This document shows, in pieces, positions 1-8,322 of a stretch of DNA of 16,639 nucleotides. The DNA is taken from NCBI GenBank assembly GCA_934488695.1, contig CAKSSH010000037.1:1-16639 (forward strand), in the 5' to 3' direction. Numbering within the stretch: position 1 is the first letter of the stretch; every line of letters begins with the position of its first letter. The translations under genes and the position numbers were made by a program. Under the pieces are notes generated by a model that had not been told where the DNA came from, made no database searches, and saw nothing but the letters and a program-made list of their open reading frames with translations. Source of the DNA: an uncultured Oscillospiraceae bacterium. GTDB lineage: Bacteria > Bacillota > Clostridia > Oscillospirales > Ruminococcaceae.

Positions 1-1125
1 TCCGGGCACGGGCATGAGACCTTTGCCGACGCAATCAAAAATTCCTGCAACCCGGTTTTTATGACAGTGGGCACCCGCCTCGGCGGCAGTTTGTTTTATA
101 AGTATCTCAAGGCCTTCGGCTTGACTGAGAAAACCGGCATTGACCTGCCGGGCGAGGCGACCAGTATTACCCACAGCGTAAAATCGCTGAACAACGCCGT
201 AAACTTGGCTTCCTCTTCCATGGGACAGTCCTTTAAAATCACGCCGATACAGATTATTACCGCAGTCTCGGCGGCGGTCAACGGCGGCAATCTGGTAACG
301 CCGCATTTGGTCAAACAGATTTTAGACGGTGACGGCTCGGTGCTGAAAAATATCGGCCCGCAGATTAAGCGGCAGGTCATTTCGGCGGAAACCTCTTCCA
401 AGCTTTCCCTGATGCTGGAAAAGGTGGTCTCGGAGGGTACCGGTAAAAACGCTTATATTATGGGTTATCGAATTGGCGGCAAGACCGGAACGGCCGAAAA
501 ACTGGATAAGGTGTATGAGCCGGGTCAGGCAGAGGATTATATCATGTCCTTTTTGGGCTTTGCGCCTGCCAACGATCCGCAGGTAGCCTGTATTGTGATC
601 ATCGATGAGCCGCGAGCAGGCGAGGTGTACGGCAGTGCCGTTGCGGCACCGGTGTGCGGCAGTATTCTTGGCGACGTGCTGCCCTATCTGGGCATTCAGC
701 CGGAATATACGGCCGAGGAGCTTGCCAAAGTAAATGTGACGGTGCCGAATATTGTCGGCAAAACGGCCCACATGGGAACGGCGGCATTGCAGAAATACGG
801 TCTGACGGGGACCATCGTCGGAAACGGCGATCGGGTGGTGCGACAGGTCCCGGCTGCGGGGCAAAGTGTTCCGCGCGGCGGCAAGGTAGTTATTTATACG
901 GAAAACAGTGCGGAAAAGACCGTAACAGTCCCAAATCTTTTGGGGCTGACCTCCGCGGAGGTCAAGGCGCGGCTTAGCGCATTGGGGCTCAATGCCAAGC
1001 TGACCGGCGGAGGAATCGACCGAACGGACTGTAAGGCCTCCGCTCAAAGCGTGGCAGCCGGGGAACAGGTTCCGGTTGGCGCGGTGATTGAGGTGACCTT
1101 TTTGAGCAAGGATCAGGTTCAGTAG
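1..1125 (+). CDS. spoVD/ftsI: Class B penicillin-binding protein with two PASTA domains (SpoVD/PBP2 type), 3' part only
   Basis: This is the C-terminal 374 residues of a high-molecular-weight class B PBP, a septal or sporulation transpeptidase that cross-links peptidoglycan outside the membrane. The reading frame is open from base 1, so the gene starts upstream. An ATG at 61 lies inside the conserved domain and is not a start. The SxN motif (Ser-Cys-Asn, followed by Pro-Val-Phe) is at residues 15-17 and the KTGTA motif at residues 161-165. The catalytic STxK lies before the window. Two PASTA repeats follow, at about residues 245-302 and 308-372, each opening with a V-P-N motif. The gene ends 14 nt before murF, and the murF ribosome binding site lies in that gap. 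As far as I know B. subtilis SpoVD has one PASTA repeat and PBP2B two, so the repeat count does not separate a sporulation from a vegetative role. The family call is very secure; the exact orthologue is not. Confidence 0.95.
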   Translation, partial: SGHGHETFADAIKNSCNPVFMTVGTRLGGSLFYKYLKAFGLTEKTGIDLPGEATSITHSVKSLNNAVNLASSSMGQSFKITPIQIITAVSAAVNGGNLVTPHLVKQILDGDGSVLKNIGPQIKRQVISAETSSKLSLMLEKVVSEGTGKNAYIMGYRIGGKTGTAEKLDKVYEPGQAEDYIMSFLGFAPANDPQVACIVIIDEPRAGEVYGSAVAAPVCGSILGDVLPYLGIQPEYTAEELAKVNVTVPNIVGKTAHMGTAALQKYGLTGTIVGNGDRVVRQVPAAGQSVPRGGKVVIYTENSAEKTVTVPNLLGLTSAEVKARLSALGLNAKLTGGGIDRTDCKASAQSVAAGEQVPVGAVIEVTFLSKDQVQ

Positions 1126-1139
1126 CAAGGAGAAAAAGT

Positions 1140-2531
1140 ATGGAGTTTACACTGCAATGGGCTGCCCGTCAAATCGGCGGACGTCTCGTGGAGGCTGACG
1201 GCGACCGGTTGGTGCGGTCGGTGACGACCGACACCCGGTTAGTCGCTCCGGGCGCGTTGTTTGTGGCGCTGCGCGGAGACCGCTTTGACGGACATGATTT
1301 TGCCGCTGAGGCGGTTGATAAGGGCGCGGTTGCCGTTCTTTCCCAACGTCAGGCATCCGATTATGCACAGCCGCTGCCGCTGCTGGTAGTGCCGGATACG
1401 TATCAGGCGCTGCTTTCCCTGGCAGGCGCCTATCGAGGCCTGCTGCCGGTGCGTATCGTCGGGGTGACCGGCAGTGTCGGTAAAACCACCACCAAGGACC
1501 TGATTGCGGCGGTTTTAAGCCAAAAAATGAAAACGGCCAAAACTCAGGCCAATTTGAATAATCATATCGGTGTTCCGAGAACGCTGTTTGACATGACCGG
1601 GCAGGAAACAGCGGCCGTGGTGGAAATGGGAATGAACCATTTCGGCGAAATATCCGCTCTGACGCAGGCGGTACGGCCGGATATTGCCGTGCTGACCGGA
1701 ATCGGGGTTTCCCATATTGAAAATTTGGGCAGCCGCGAAAATATCCTGCAGGCAAAGCTTGAGATTTTAGAGGGCATGGCGCCGGAAGCGCCGGTGATAT
1801 TGGCTGCGGATAATGATCTTCTCGGCGCTCTTGAAACATTGGGCGACCACCGGATCATTCGCACTTCGGCGCTGGGCGCACCGGCACAGGTCACTGCCGA
1901 GCAGATTCGGCAAGATGCGGCGCAGAGCAGCTTTGTGCTTTGTCGCAACGGCGTCGCGCAGGCGGCGGTAACGTTGCCTGCGGCCGGATTGCACAATGTG
2001 CAGAACGCCTTGCTTGCGGCGGCTGTCGGGTTTGAGTTCGGCCTTACGGGAGAGGAAATTGCTCGGGGGCTTGCGGCTTATGAGCCTTCGGGACAGCGCC
2101 AAAAGCTGTCCCGGCACGGAGATGTGACCTTTATCGAGGACTGTTACAATGCCAGCCCGACCAGTATGCTGGCCGCCTTGCAGGTGCTGTCGGTTCAGCC
2201 GAAAACACGGGCCATTGCGGTTCTGGGGGATATGCTGGAGCTGGGAAGCCTCAGTGCACAGGCGCATAGAGACGTCGGCCGTGCAGCCGCACAGTGCTGC
2301 GATTTAGTCTTTTGCTGCGGCTGTATGGCCGAGCAGATTGCACAAAGTGCACAGGAAAACGGCTGCACGAGCCTTTATTTTAAAAATCGGGAGGACTGCG
2401 CTGCGGCATTGATAAACCGGCTTCGGCCGGGGGACTGCGTGCTTTTTAAGGCCAGTCACAGTATGCAGTTTGAAAAAATCATTCAAAAGGCTGCGGCGGC
2501 ACTTGAAGAGAAAAGGAGCGACCTTGTGTGA
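1140..2531 (+). CDS. murF: UDP-N-acetylmuramoyl-tripeptide--D-alanyl-D-alanine ligase MurF
   Basis: Cytoplasmic ATP-dependent ligase that adds D-Ala-D-Ala to UDP-MurNAc-tripeptide, the last cytoplasmic step of stem-peptide synthesis. The protein is 463 aa, normal for MurF. Visible landmarks are the N-terminal substrate domain with a T-D-T-R motif near residues 30-33, the Mur-ligase P-loop G-V-T-G-S-V-G-K-T-T at 108-117, the N-N-H-I-G-V-P motif near 140-146, the E-M-G-M-N-H-F-G-E-I motif at 162-171, and D-C-Y-N-A-S-P in the C-terminal half. The N-N-H-I-G and E-M-G-M motifs favour MurF over MurE, MurD or MurC. The start ATG has an AAGGAGA site at 1127-1133. The stop TGA overlaps the mraY GTG start, implying translational coupling. 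murF directly follows the PBP, with no murE between them. Confidence 0.97.
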   Translation: MEFTLQWAARQIGGRLVEADGDRLVRSVTTDTRLVAPGALFVALRGDRFDGHDFAAEAVDKGAVAVLSQRQASDYAQPLPLLVVPDTYQALLSLAGAYRGLLPVRIVGVTGSVGKTTTKDLIAAVLSQKMKTAKTQANLNNHIGVPRTLFDMTGQETAAVVEMGMNHFGEISALTQAVRPDIAVLTGIGVSHIENLGSRENILQAKLEILEGMAPEAPVILAADNDLLGALETLGDHRIIRTSALGAPAQVTAEQIRQDAAQSSFVLCRNGVAQAAVTLPAAGLHNVQNALLAAAVGFEFGLTGEEIARGLAAYEPSGQRQKLSRHGDVTFIEDCYNASPTSMLAALQVLSVQPKTRAIAVLGDMLELGSLSAQAHRDVGRAAAQCCDLVFCCGCMAEQIAQSAQENGCTSLYFKNREDCAAALINRLRPGDCVLFKASHSMQFEKIIQKAAAALEEKRSDLV

Positions 2532-3541
2532 ACGGGACGGTGATTCTTGCGGCGGTGATGAGCTTTCTCATCACGGCATTGTCGGGACGTTTTTTGATTC
2601 CGTATCTTAAAAAGCTGAAATACGGGCAGACTATTTTGGAAATCGGTCCTAAGTGGCATAAATCCAAACAAGGGACCCCGACCATGGGCGGCCTGATGTT
2701 TATTTTGGGAATTACAGCGGCAACGACGGCAGGCTTTGTGACCTGGCTGCTTTTGCGCCGTCAGACTCAGCAGGTCCGCCAGCTGGAGCAGCTCCGGCTG
2801 ATTGCGGGGCTTGTTATGGCGCTGCTGTATGGTGCGCTGGGCTTTTTGGATGATTATATCAAGGTCGTTAAAAAACGCAACCTCGGCCTGACGGCACGGC
2901 AAAAAATGTTGTTTCAGATTTTGATTGCGGCTGCCTACCTTGCGGTCTGTTATTTGGGCGGCGACCGTAACACAGCCGTTTGGATCCCGTTCTTTTCCTA
3001 TTGGGAGCTGGGCATTTTCTATTATCCGGTTGCTTTGTTTATCATTATCGGCTTTGTCAATGCGGTCAATCTGACCGACGGAATCGACGGACTGGCTGCC
3101 GGTGTGACCTTTGTAGCCTCTTTAGGCATGATGGCCGTTTCGGCACTTTTGAGCCTGTATGCCATGAATATTATGGCCGCGGCGCTGGCCGGCGGATGTC
3201 TGGGCTTTCTGCTTTACAATTTTCATCCGGCCAAGGTATTTATGGGGGATACCGGCTCGATGTTTCTCGGCGGACTTATTGTGGCGCTGTGCTTCGGGGT
3301 CCAAAAACCGCTGCTGCTTGTTTTATGCGGCGTGATTTATTTGATTGAGGCAGGCTCGGTCATGCTTCAGGTCTCTTATTTTAAGCTGACACACGGAAAA
3401 CGTATTTTCAAGATGAGTCCGATTCACCACCACTTTGAAATGTCGGGATGGTCGGAGGAAAAAATTGTCGGCGTATTTTCGCTTATTACAATGGTCGGAG
3501 CTTTATTGTCGTTGGCGGCGGTATTGCTTGAAATTCACTAA
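2528..3541 (+). CDS. mraY: Phospho-N-acetylmuramoyl-pentapeptide transferase MraY
   Basis: Polytopic membrane enzyme that transfers phospho-MurNAc-pentapeptide to undecaprenyl phosphate, making lipid I on the inner face of the membrane. The protein is 337 aa with about ten hydrophobic segments. Family motifs are in order: the G-P-x-x-H cytoplasmic motif near 40-44 followed by G-T-P-T-M-G-G, the Asp-Asp-Tyr motif at 108-110, N-L-T-D-G-I-D-G-L at 181-189, G-D-T-G-S at 240-244, and H-H-H-F-E at 300-304. Together these carry the Mg-binding and catalytic residues. The start is GTG at 2528, with AGGAG at 2514-2518; it overlaps the murF stop by four bases. The stop codon merges with the ribosome binding site of the next gene. 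In many bacteria murD lies directly downstream, but here ftsW does. Confidence 0.97.
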   Translation: MNGTVILAAVMSFLITALSGRFLIPYLKKLKYGQTILEIGPKWHKSKQGTPTMGGLMFILGITAATTAGFVTWLLLRRQTQQVRQLEQLRLIAGLVMALLYGALGFLDDYIKVVKKRNLGLTARQKMLFQILIAAAYLAVCYLGGDRNTAVWIPFFSYWELGIFYYPVALFIIIGFVNAVNLTDGIDGLAAGVTFVASLGMMAVSALLSLYAMNIMAAALAGGCLGFLLYNFHPAKVFMGDTGSMFLGGLIVALCFGVQKPLLLVLCGVIYLIEAGSVMLQVSYFKLTHGKRIFKMSPIHHHFEMSGWSEEKIVGVFSLITMVGALLSLAAVLLEIH

Positions 3542-3553
3542 GGAGGGCTTTTC

Positions 3554-4687
3554 TTGAAGCTTGCGCACTTCAGAAAACCGAGTCGTGCCGGGAAGATCGA
3601 TCTGACCTTTCTGATCTTGGTGCTGATTATTCTGACAATCGGCCTTATCATGCTGTTTTCGGCCAGTTATGTGGATGCCTTTTATCGTGAGGGCGACAGC
3701 TTTTTCTATATCAAAAAGCAGGCCGTTTTTGCTGTGGTGGGTATTGCTGCAATGTTGTTTATCGGGTATTATGTCGATTACCACATTTTACACAGATTTG
3801 CCGTTCCGATTTTGATTGTTACCGAAATATTGCTTGTCGCGGTGTATTTTTTTCCGGCGGTCAACGGGGTTCATCGTTGGATCCCGGTTCCGTTTATCGG
3901 CACCTTTCAGCCGTCGGAGATTGCAAAATTCGCCGTTATTACGATGTTTGCGCATATTATTTCGCTCAATTATAAAAAAATGGACACCTTTCGCGGCGGC
4001 GTTCTGCCCTTCCTGCCGATTATTTTAACCGTGGTACCGCTTGTTTTGTTTGAACGACATCTTTCCGGCGGCATTTTGATCGCACTCATTTGTGCCGTTA
4101 TGATGTTGGTCGGCGGTACGCGCGGTCGGTGGTTCGGTCTGGCCGGCGCCGGGGCGTGTGCCGCGGCGTTCGCAGCATACTTTTTGGGGCTGCTGGACAG
4201 CGTCTGGTCGCGTATTGAGGTTTTTATCGACCCCTTTGTCGATCCGCGTAAAAACGGGTTTCAGAACATTCAGGCGTTGTACGCGATCTGTTCCGGCGGA
4301 CTAATGGGGGTAGGACTCGGCAATTCCCGCCAAAAGTATCTTTACATTCCGGAGCCGCAAAATGATTTTATTTTTGCCATTGTCTGTGAAGAGCTGGGCT
4401 TTGTCGGGGCGGCCATTATTATTATTTTGTTTGCGCTTTTGGTCTGGCGCGGGTTTGTGATCGCGTCAAAATCCAAGGATAAATTCGGAACCATGCTGGT
4501 AATCGGTATTGTAGCGCAGGTTGGTTTGCAGACCATTCTCAATATTGCTGTGGTTACCAAAACCGTTCCGAACACCGGGATTCCCCTTCCGTTTTTCAGC
4601 TATGGCGGGTCAGCTCTGCTGATGCTTTTGGCCGAAATGGGAGTCGTATTGAATGTTTCCCGTCAGGCAGCGATGGAAAAGGTCTGA
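3554..4687 (+). CDS. ftsW: FtsW/SpoVE-type SEDS peptidoglycan glycosyltransferase
   Basis: A 377-aa SEDS-family integral membrane protein with about ten hydrophobic segments. It polymerises lipid II into glycan strands together with a class B PBP, presumably the one at the start of the window. SEDS features include the first helix ending in L-M-L-F-S-A-S-Y (about residues 32-39), a motif around G-V-H-R-W-I-P at 105-111, a Q-N-D-F-I-F-A segment containing Asp271 (the position of the essential extracytoplasmic Asp of SEDS enzymes), Glu280 just after it, and the C-terminal P-F-F-S-Y-G-G-S signature at 346-353. The start is TTG at 3554 with AAGGAGGG at 3540-3547, which includes the end of mraY. 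FtsW and SpoVE cannot be told apart from sequence alone; position in the dcw cluster supports the division form. Confidence 0.93.
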   Translation: MKLAHFRKPSRAGKIDLTFLILVLIILTIGLIMLFSASYVDAFYREGDSFFYIKKQAVFAVVGIAAMLFIGYYVDYHILHRFAVPILIVTEILLVAVYFFPAVNGVHRWIPVPFIGTFQPSEIAKFAVITMFAHIISLNYKKMDTFRGGVLPFLPIILTVVPLVLFERHLSGGILIALICAVMMLVGGTRGRWFGLAGAGACAAAFAAYFLGLLDSVWSRIEVFIDPFVDPRKNGFQNIQALYAICSGGLMGVGLGNSRQKYLYIPEPQNDFIFAIVCEELGFVGAAIIIILFALLVWRGFVIASKSKDKFGTMLVIGIVAQVGLQTILNIAVVTKTVPNTGIPLPFFSYGGSALLMLLAEMGVVLNVSRQAAMEKV

Positions 4688-4709
4688 TTTCGGCTGTCTG
4701 ACGCAGCCA

Positions 4710-4724
4710 TCCTTTTGCAAAGGA
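4710..4724 (+). promoter_or_regulatory. Small hairpin that can cover the murG ribosome binding site
   Basis: TCCTTT at 4710-4715 is a perfect reverse complement of AAAGGA at 4719-4724, with a TGC loop. The right arm is the core of the murG Shine-Dalgarno AAAGGAG (4719-4725). In the mRNA this six-pair stem could hide the site. A second stem, GGCTG/CAGCC, lies just upstream at 4692-4696 and 4704-4708. This is seen in sequence; a regulatory role is inference. Confidence 0.4.
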
Positions 4725-4732
4725 GCGTGTAT

Positions 4733-5890
4733 ATGAAAGTGCTGTTTGCGGCCGGGGGCACCGGCGGCCATATCAATCCTGCCATTGCAATTGCCGGAAC
4801 CCTGCGGGAACGGCATCCGGAAACCGAAGTGCTCTTTGCGGGTACGCCTTGGGGGATGGAGGCTTCCTTTGTTCCGGAGGCCGGCTATCGATTTGTCCCT
4901 ATTCGGGTGCGGGGCATTGAGCGCGGTTTTTCGCTGCGTGCAATCAGCAGCAACCTGAAAACGGCGTATTATCTCATGACGGCCGGTCGGCGCGCCCGAA
5001 AAATTGTACGGGATTTTCAGCCGGACATGGTGATTGGAACCGGCGGCTACGTCAGCGGACCGGTGGTACGTGCGGCAGCCAAAATGGGGATTCCGACGCT
5101 GATTCATGAACAAAACGCTTATCCGGGGGTGACCACCAAGCTGCTGGCGCATGATGTTGATGTGATTTTAGTCGCGTTCCGGGAGGCAATGCCTCGGATT
5201 CATACCACGGCGCGAATGGTTGAGGTCGGTAATCCGATTCGGCAGGAATTTTTATTTGCCGAGAAAGAGGAAAGCCGGCGCCTTTTGGGGCTGGATCCGA
5301 ACAAAATTGTGATTTTATCTTGCGGCGGAAGCCTCGGCGCGAAGGCAATCAATTTGGCCATTGCCGATGTGCTGGCTTGGCATTATCAGAAAGGCGTTAT
5401 TCAGCATATTCATGCAACCGGGCATTTCGGCAGCCGCTGGATGCCGCAGATGCTGCGCGATCGCGGTATCGATATTGACGGCGATCCCGATATTCGTGTT
5501 GAGGAATACATCCGCGATATGCCGCACTATCTTGCAGCCTGTGATTTGATTATTACCCGTGCGGGGGCCATTACGCTGAGTGAGATTCAGGCGCAGGGGA
5601 AAGCTGCCATCCTGATTCCGTCCCCGAATGTGACCGAAAATCACCAGTTTCATAACGCAATGGTTTTGGCAAATGCCGGCGCCGGCGTGGTCATTGAAGA
5701 AAAGGATTTGACCGGTAAGCTTTTGTGCGAGGTGAGTGAAAAGTTGACGTCCAACCGCGAAAAGCTGCTGGAAATGGGGAAAAACGCAGCCAGAATTGCC
5801 AAAACGGACGCCAATGCGGAAATATATGGCGAGATTATGCGCCTTTACCGCGAAAAACGAAAAAAAGGCGCCGAAGCTTTTGAAAAATAG
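4733..5890 (+). CDS. murG: Undecaprenyldiphospho-muramoylpentapeptide beta-N-acetylglucosaminyltransferase MurG
   Basis: GT28 glycosyltransferase that adds GlcNAc from UDP-GlcNAc to lipid I, giving lipid II at the cytoplasmic membrane face. It is 385 aa from the ATG at 4733. An in-frame TTG at 4715 lies before the Shine-Dalgarno AAAGGAG (4719-4725), so the ATG seven bases after that site is the start; the protein then opens directly with the first beta strand. Landmarks are the glycine-rich G-G-T-G-G-H at 8-13, G-T-G-G-Y-V-S-G-P at 102-110, H-E-Q-N at 125-128, G-G-S-L-G-A at 198-203, the donor-site region T-R-A-G-A-I-T-L-S-E at 275-284, and N-H-Q at 303-305, where the family usually has D-H-Q. 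The last 15 residues are Lys/Glu-rich. A 45-nt gap separates it from ftsW. Confidence 0.96.
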   Translation: MKVLFAAGGTGGHINPAIAIAGTLRERHPETEVLFAGTPWGMEASFVPEAGYRFVPIRVRGIERGFSLRAISSNLKTAYYLMTAGRRARKIVRDFQPDMVIGTGGYVSGPVVRAAAKMGIPTLIHEQNAYPGVTTKLLAHDVDVILVAFREAMPRIHTTARMVEVGNPIRQEFLFAEKEESRRLLGLDPNKIVILSCGGSLGAKAINLAIADVLAWHYQKGVIQHIHATGHFGSRWMPQMLRDRGIDIDGDPDIRVEEYIRDMPHYLAACDLIITRAGAITLSEIQAQGKAAILIPSPNVTENHQFHNAMVLANAGAGVVIEEKDLTGKLLCEVSEKLTSNREKLLEMGKNAARIAKTDANAEIYGEIMRLYREKRKKGAEAFEK

Positions 5891-5899
5891 CCTTTTTTT
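5860..5899 (+). terminator. Weak intrinsic terminator or attenuator at the end of murG
   Basis: A perfect 10-base inverted repeat, A7GGC at 5860-5869 and GCCT7 at 5890-5899, brackets the last codons of murG and ends in seven T. Only three pairs are G-C and the loop is 20 nt, so termination is probably partial. It would divide the cluster between murG and murA. Confidence 0.4.
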
Positions 5900-5927
5900 C
5901 ACAAAACCCGCCCAAATGGCATACTAT
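5898..5927 (+). promoter_or_regulatory. Possible internal promoter for murA-ftsQ
   Basis: TTCACA at 5898-5903 and TACTAT at 5922-5927 are 18 bp apart and resemble a sigma-A promoter (5/6 and 4/6 matches). They lie in the 78-nt murG-murA gap just after the terminator-like repeat. The match is moderate. Confidence 0.35.
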
Positions 5928-5968
5928 GGGGTGTAAAAGCCAAATTGTATTGCTAAGGGAGTGGGTCT

Positions 5969-7222
5969 ATGCGTTTTGTCGTAAACGGCGGACACCGGCT
6001 GAGCGGCCGGCTGCGGGTGCAGGGCGCCAAAAACAGTATTTTGCCGATTTTGGCGGCTTGCGTTCTTTGCCGCGGCCGCGTGGTCTTACATAATTGTCCG
6101 GCTCTGTCAGACGTGCTTTCTGCGGTACGGATTTTGCGTCATTTGGGACTTTCGGTGATATGTGACGGCGATGAGCTTTGCGTGACCGGCGCGCCGCTTT
6201 CTTCCTGCGAGGTGCCAAAGTCCCTTATGCACGAAATGCGGTCGTCCGTAGTCTTTTTGGGCGCTATTCTGGCATCGGCAGGGTGCGCGCGTGTGTCTAT
6301 GCCGGGCGGCTGTGAGCTTGGCCCCCGGCCGATCGATATTCATATTGCGGCACTGCGCCGGCTCGGCGCCGTGGTGGAGGATGACTGCGGCGTTTTGAAT
6401 TGCAGCGTTCCACAGGGGCTGGTCGGCGCTGAAATTGCACTGTTGTTTCCAAGTGTCGGTGCGACCGAAAATGCCATTCTGGCGGCGGTTCTTGCCAAAG
6501 GGACGACGGTTATCACCAATGCGGCGCGCGAGCCGGAAATCGTGGACCTTGCAAGGTTTCTCAATGCCTGCGGCGCACATGTCGGCGGCGCGGGAAGCGG
6601 AACGGTTACGGTGCAGGGCGTTCGAGAGCTGCACGGTGGGGAGTATACCATCATGCCGGATCGAATTGCTACGGTCACCTTCCTGACCGCGGCGGCAATC
6701 ACCGGCGGTGATGTGACGGTGACCGGCGCCGAAAAAGCTCACATCACCTCGGTGCTGTCTCTGCTGGAGCAGTCCGGCTGCGAGATTTCGGTGTGTCGGG
6801 ATACCGTGCGGCTGCGCGGGGCGCAGCGCCCGGAGAGTATGGCGATTATTAAGACCCTGCCATATCCCGGTTTCCCGACAGACGCCCAGGCGCCGCTGAT
6901 GGCGTTGGCGTCATTGGCGGACGGCAGCACGATGTTTGTTGAAACAATTTTTGAAAACAGGTATCGGCATGTTTGCGAGCTGATACGAATGGGCGCGGAT
7001 ATTAAAACCGAGGGGCGAGTCGCCGTGGTAAACGGTGTTCCGCGGCTGCATGGCGCGGCGGTTACCTGCGGCGATCTGCGCGGCGGGGCTGCGCTGCTGC
7101 TTGCGGCGCTGGCGGCAGGAGGAGAAAGCACAATTGACCGGATCGAGCATATCGACCGTGGTTATCAGCAGATTGAAGTGTCGCTTTCGGCGTTGGGAGC
7201 CGATATAAAACGGACGGAGTAA
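5969..7222 (+). CDS. murA: UDP-N-acetylglucosamine 1-carboxyvinyltransferase MurA
   Basis: Catalyses the first committed step of peptidoglycan synthesis, transfer of enolpyruvate from PEP to UDP-GlcNAc, in the cytoplasm. The protein is 417 aa, close to the E. coli enzyme, and its key residues fall on nearly the same numbers: Lys21-Asn22 in Q-G-A-K-N, Arg91, catalytic Cys115 in P-G-G-C-E-L-G, Arg120, and Asp305 in G-F-P-T-D. Because Cys115 is present, the fosfomycin target residue is intact. The R-G-G-A-A-L motif near the C terminus is also present. The start ATG has AAGGGAG at 5955-5961. The stop TAA sits within the ftsQ Shine-Dalgarno region. The gene lies where many dcw clusters carry murC or murB. 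Some Firmicutes have two murA copies; whether a second exists cannot be seen here. Confidence 0.97.
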   Translation: MRFVVNGGHRLSGRLRVQGAKNSILPILAACVLCRGRVVLHNCPALSDVLSAVRILRHLGLSVICDGDELCVTGAPLSSCEVPKSLMHEMRSSVVFLGAILASAGCARVSMPGGCELGPRPIDIHIAALRRLGAVVEDDCGVLNCSVPQGLVGAEIALLFPSVGATENAILAAVLAKGTTVITNAAREPEIVDLARFLNACGAHVGGAGSGTVTVQGVRELHGGEYTIMPDRIATVTFLTAAAITGGDVTVTGAEKAHITSVLSLLEQSGCEISVCRDTVRLRGAQRPESMAIIKTLPYPGFPTDAQAPLMALASLADGSTMFVETIFENRYRHVCELIRMGADIKTEGRVAVVNGVPRLHGAAVTCGDLRGGAALLLAALAAGGESTIDRIEHIDRGYQQIEVSLSALGADIKRTE

Positions 7223-7227
7223 AACAT

Positions 7228-8307
7228 ATGGGAAGAAAAAAAGCAGGAAAATTTGAGCAACAGAAAACACAGCTGCGCAAGTCTGACGATAGGTCGACAC
7301 GCCGCCGGCGCCGCCGGCGGCGGCCGGCCTCTTTGCGTGCGCTGCTGGTGTTGACGGTGCTGCTGGTGACTGCTGTTGGCGCCGTGCTGAGTTTGACGGT
7401 TTTTTTTAAGATTCGCAGCATTGATGTTTACGGTGAAAGCATATACAGCACCGAGGAGATCGTTTCGGCCGGCAATATTGCGCTGGAAAGCAACCTCATC
7501 CGATTGGACGGAAAAAAAGTCGCGGCGCGTATTGAGCAAAAGCTGCCTTATTTGGAACGAGTGCGAGTCTCCAAAAAGCTGCCGACCGGCGTTGTTTTGG
7601 AGGTGACGGCGGCGCGGACCGCCGGCTATGTGCAAACGGAGCAGGGCTACAGTATTTTAAGCTGCGGCGGAAAGGTGCTGGAGATTTGTGAGGAGCTTCC
7701 GGAAAATGTGCCGACGTTGACCGGCGTCTCGGCAGATAAAACCGCCGTTGCCGGCAAAATTTCCGATCCCAAGAATTTGAAAAGCGTTCAGGCGGTGTAT
7801 GATGCGTTGGGCCGCGGCATGTCGAAGAACGTCACGGCGATGGACGTCTCGGATTCGCTGAATTTAAGCTTTGTATATCGAGATCGGGTGACGGTACAGC
7901 TGGGCAGTCAAAGCGACCTTTCGGAGAAATTAAAATTTGTCGTGAAAATCCTTTCGGATCCCGGCAAGGTGGGCGAGGATGATGTTGGTATTATTTATGC
8001 GTCCAACGCCAAGCGTATCAGCTTTTTATGCACCGGGAGTTACTCGGAGCTGCAGGAAAAACGCCGACAGCAAGAACAAGACGCCGACGGCGAGAGCTCG
8101 GCTCCGACGGAAGATGAGACGCCGGCGTCGGACAGAAAACCGGATTCCGGGAATCGTAAAACACAGTCCGGCACGGCGACAAGCTCTGCCGTTTTGTCCG
8201 GGGCGTCTTCCGGCCGTGCCGGGAGCGCTTTTGGCAGCAGCAATAAGGCTGAAGGCAGCAGCGCCGCCGAAAGCCGGCGGACAAGCTCTGCAAGCACGGT
8301 GCGGTAG
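7228..8307 (+). CDS. ftsQ: Cell division protein FtsQ/DivIB with a long low-complexity C-terminal tail
   Basis: Bitopic divisome protein, 359 aa. A very basic cytoplasmic N terminus includes eight consecutive Arg (residues 25-32). One membrane helix follows at about 36-59, then an extracellular POTRA domain at about 60-130 (starting K-I-R-S-I-D-V-Y-G), then the beta domain to about residue 268. The final 85-90 residues are rich in Ser, Ala, Glu and Gln, begin with a charged, possibly helical stretch, and look disordered. In Firmicutes DivIB stabilises the FtsL-DivIC subcomplex at the septum. The start ATG has GGAG at 7216-7219, overlapping the end of murA. The POTRA plus beta layout and the dcw position make the family secure. 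The tail is poorly conserved in composition and its role is unknown. Confidence 0.9.
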   Translation: MGRKKAGKFEQQKTQLRKSDDRSTRRRRRRRRPASLRALLVLTVLLVTAVGAVLSLTVFFKIRSIDVYGESIYSTEEIVSAGNIALESNLIRLDGKKVAARIEQKLPYLERVRVSKKLPTGVVLEVTAARTAGYVQTEQGYSILSCGGKVLEICEELPENVPTLTGVSADKTAVAGKISDPKNLKSVQAVYDALGRGMSKNVTAMDVSDSLNLSFVYRDRVTVQLGSQSDLSEKLKFVVKILSDPGKVGEDDVGIIYASNAKRISFLCTGSYSELQEKRRQQEQDADGESSAPTEDETPASDRKPDSGNRKTQSGTATSSAVLSGASSGRAGSAFGSSNKAEGSSAAESRRTSSASTVR

Positions 8308-8322
8308 AGTCGGGAGGAGCGT

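Noticed and set aside
5920..5927. CATACTAT as a sporulation sigma-E or sigma-G -10 element before murA
   Set aside because: The -10 fits, but no matching -35 is found at the required distance.
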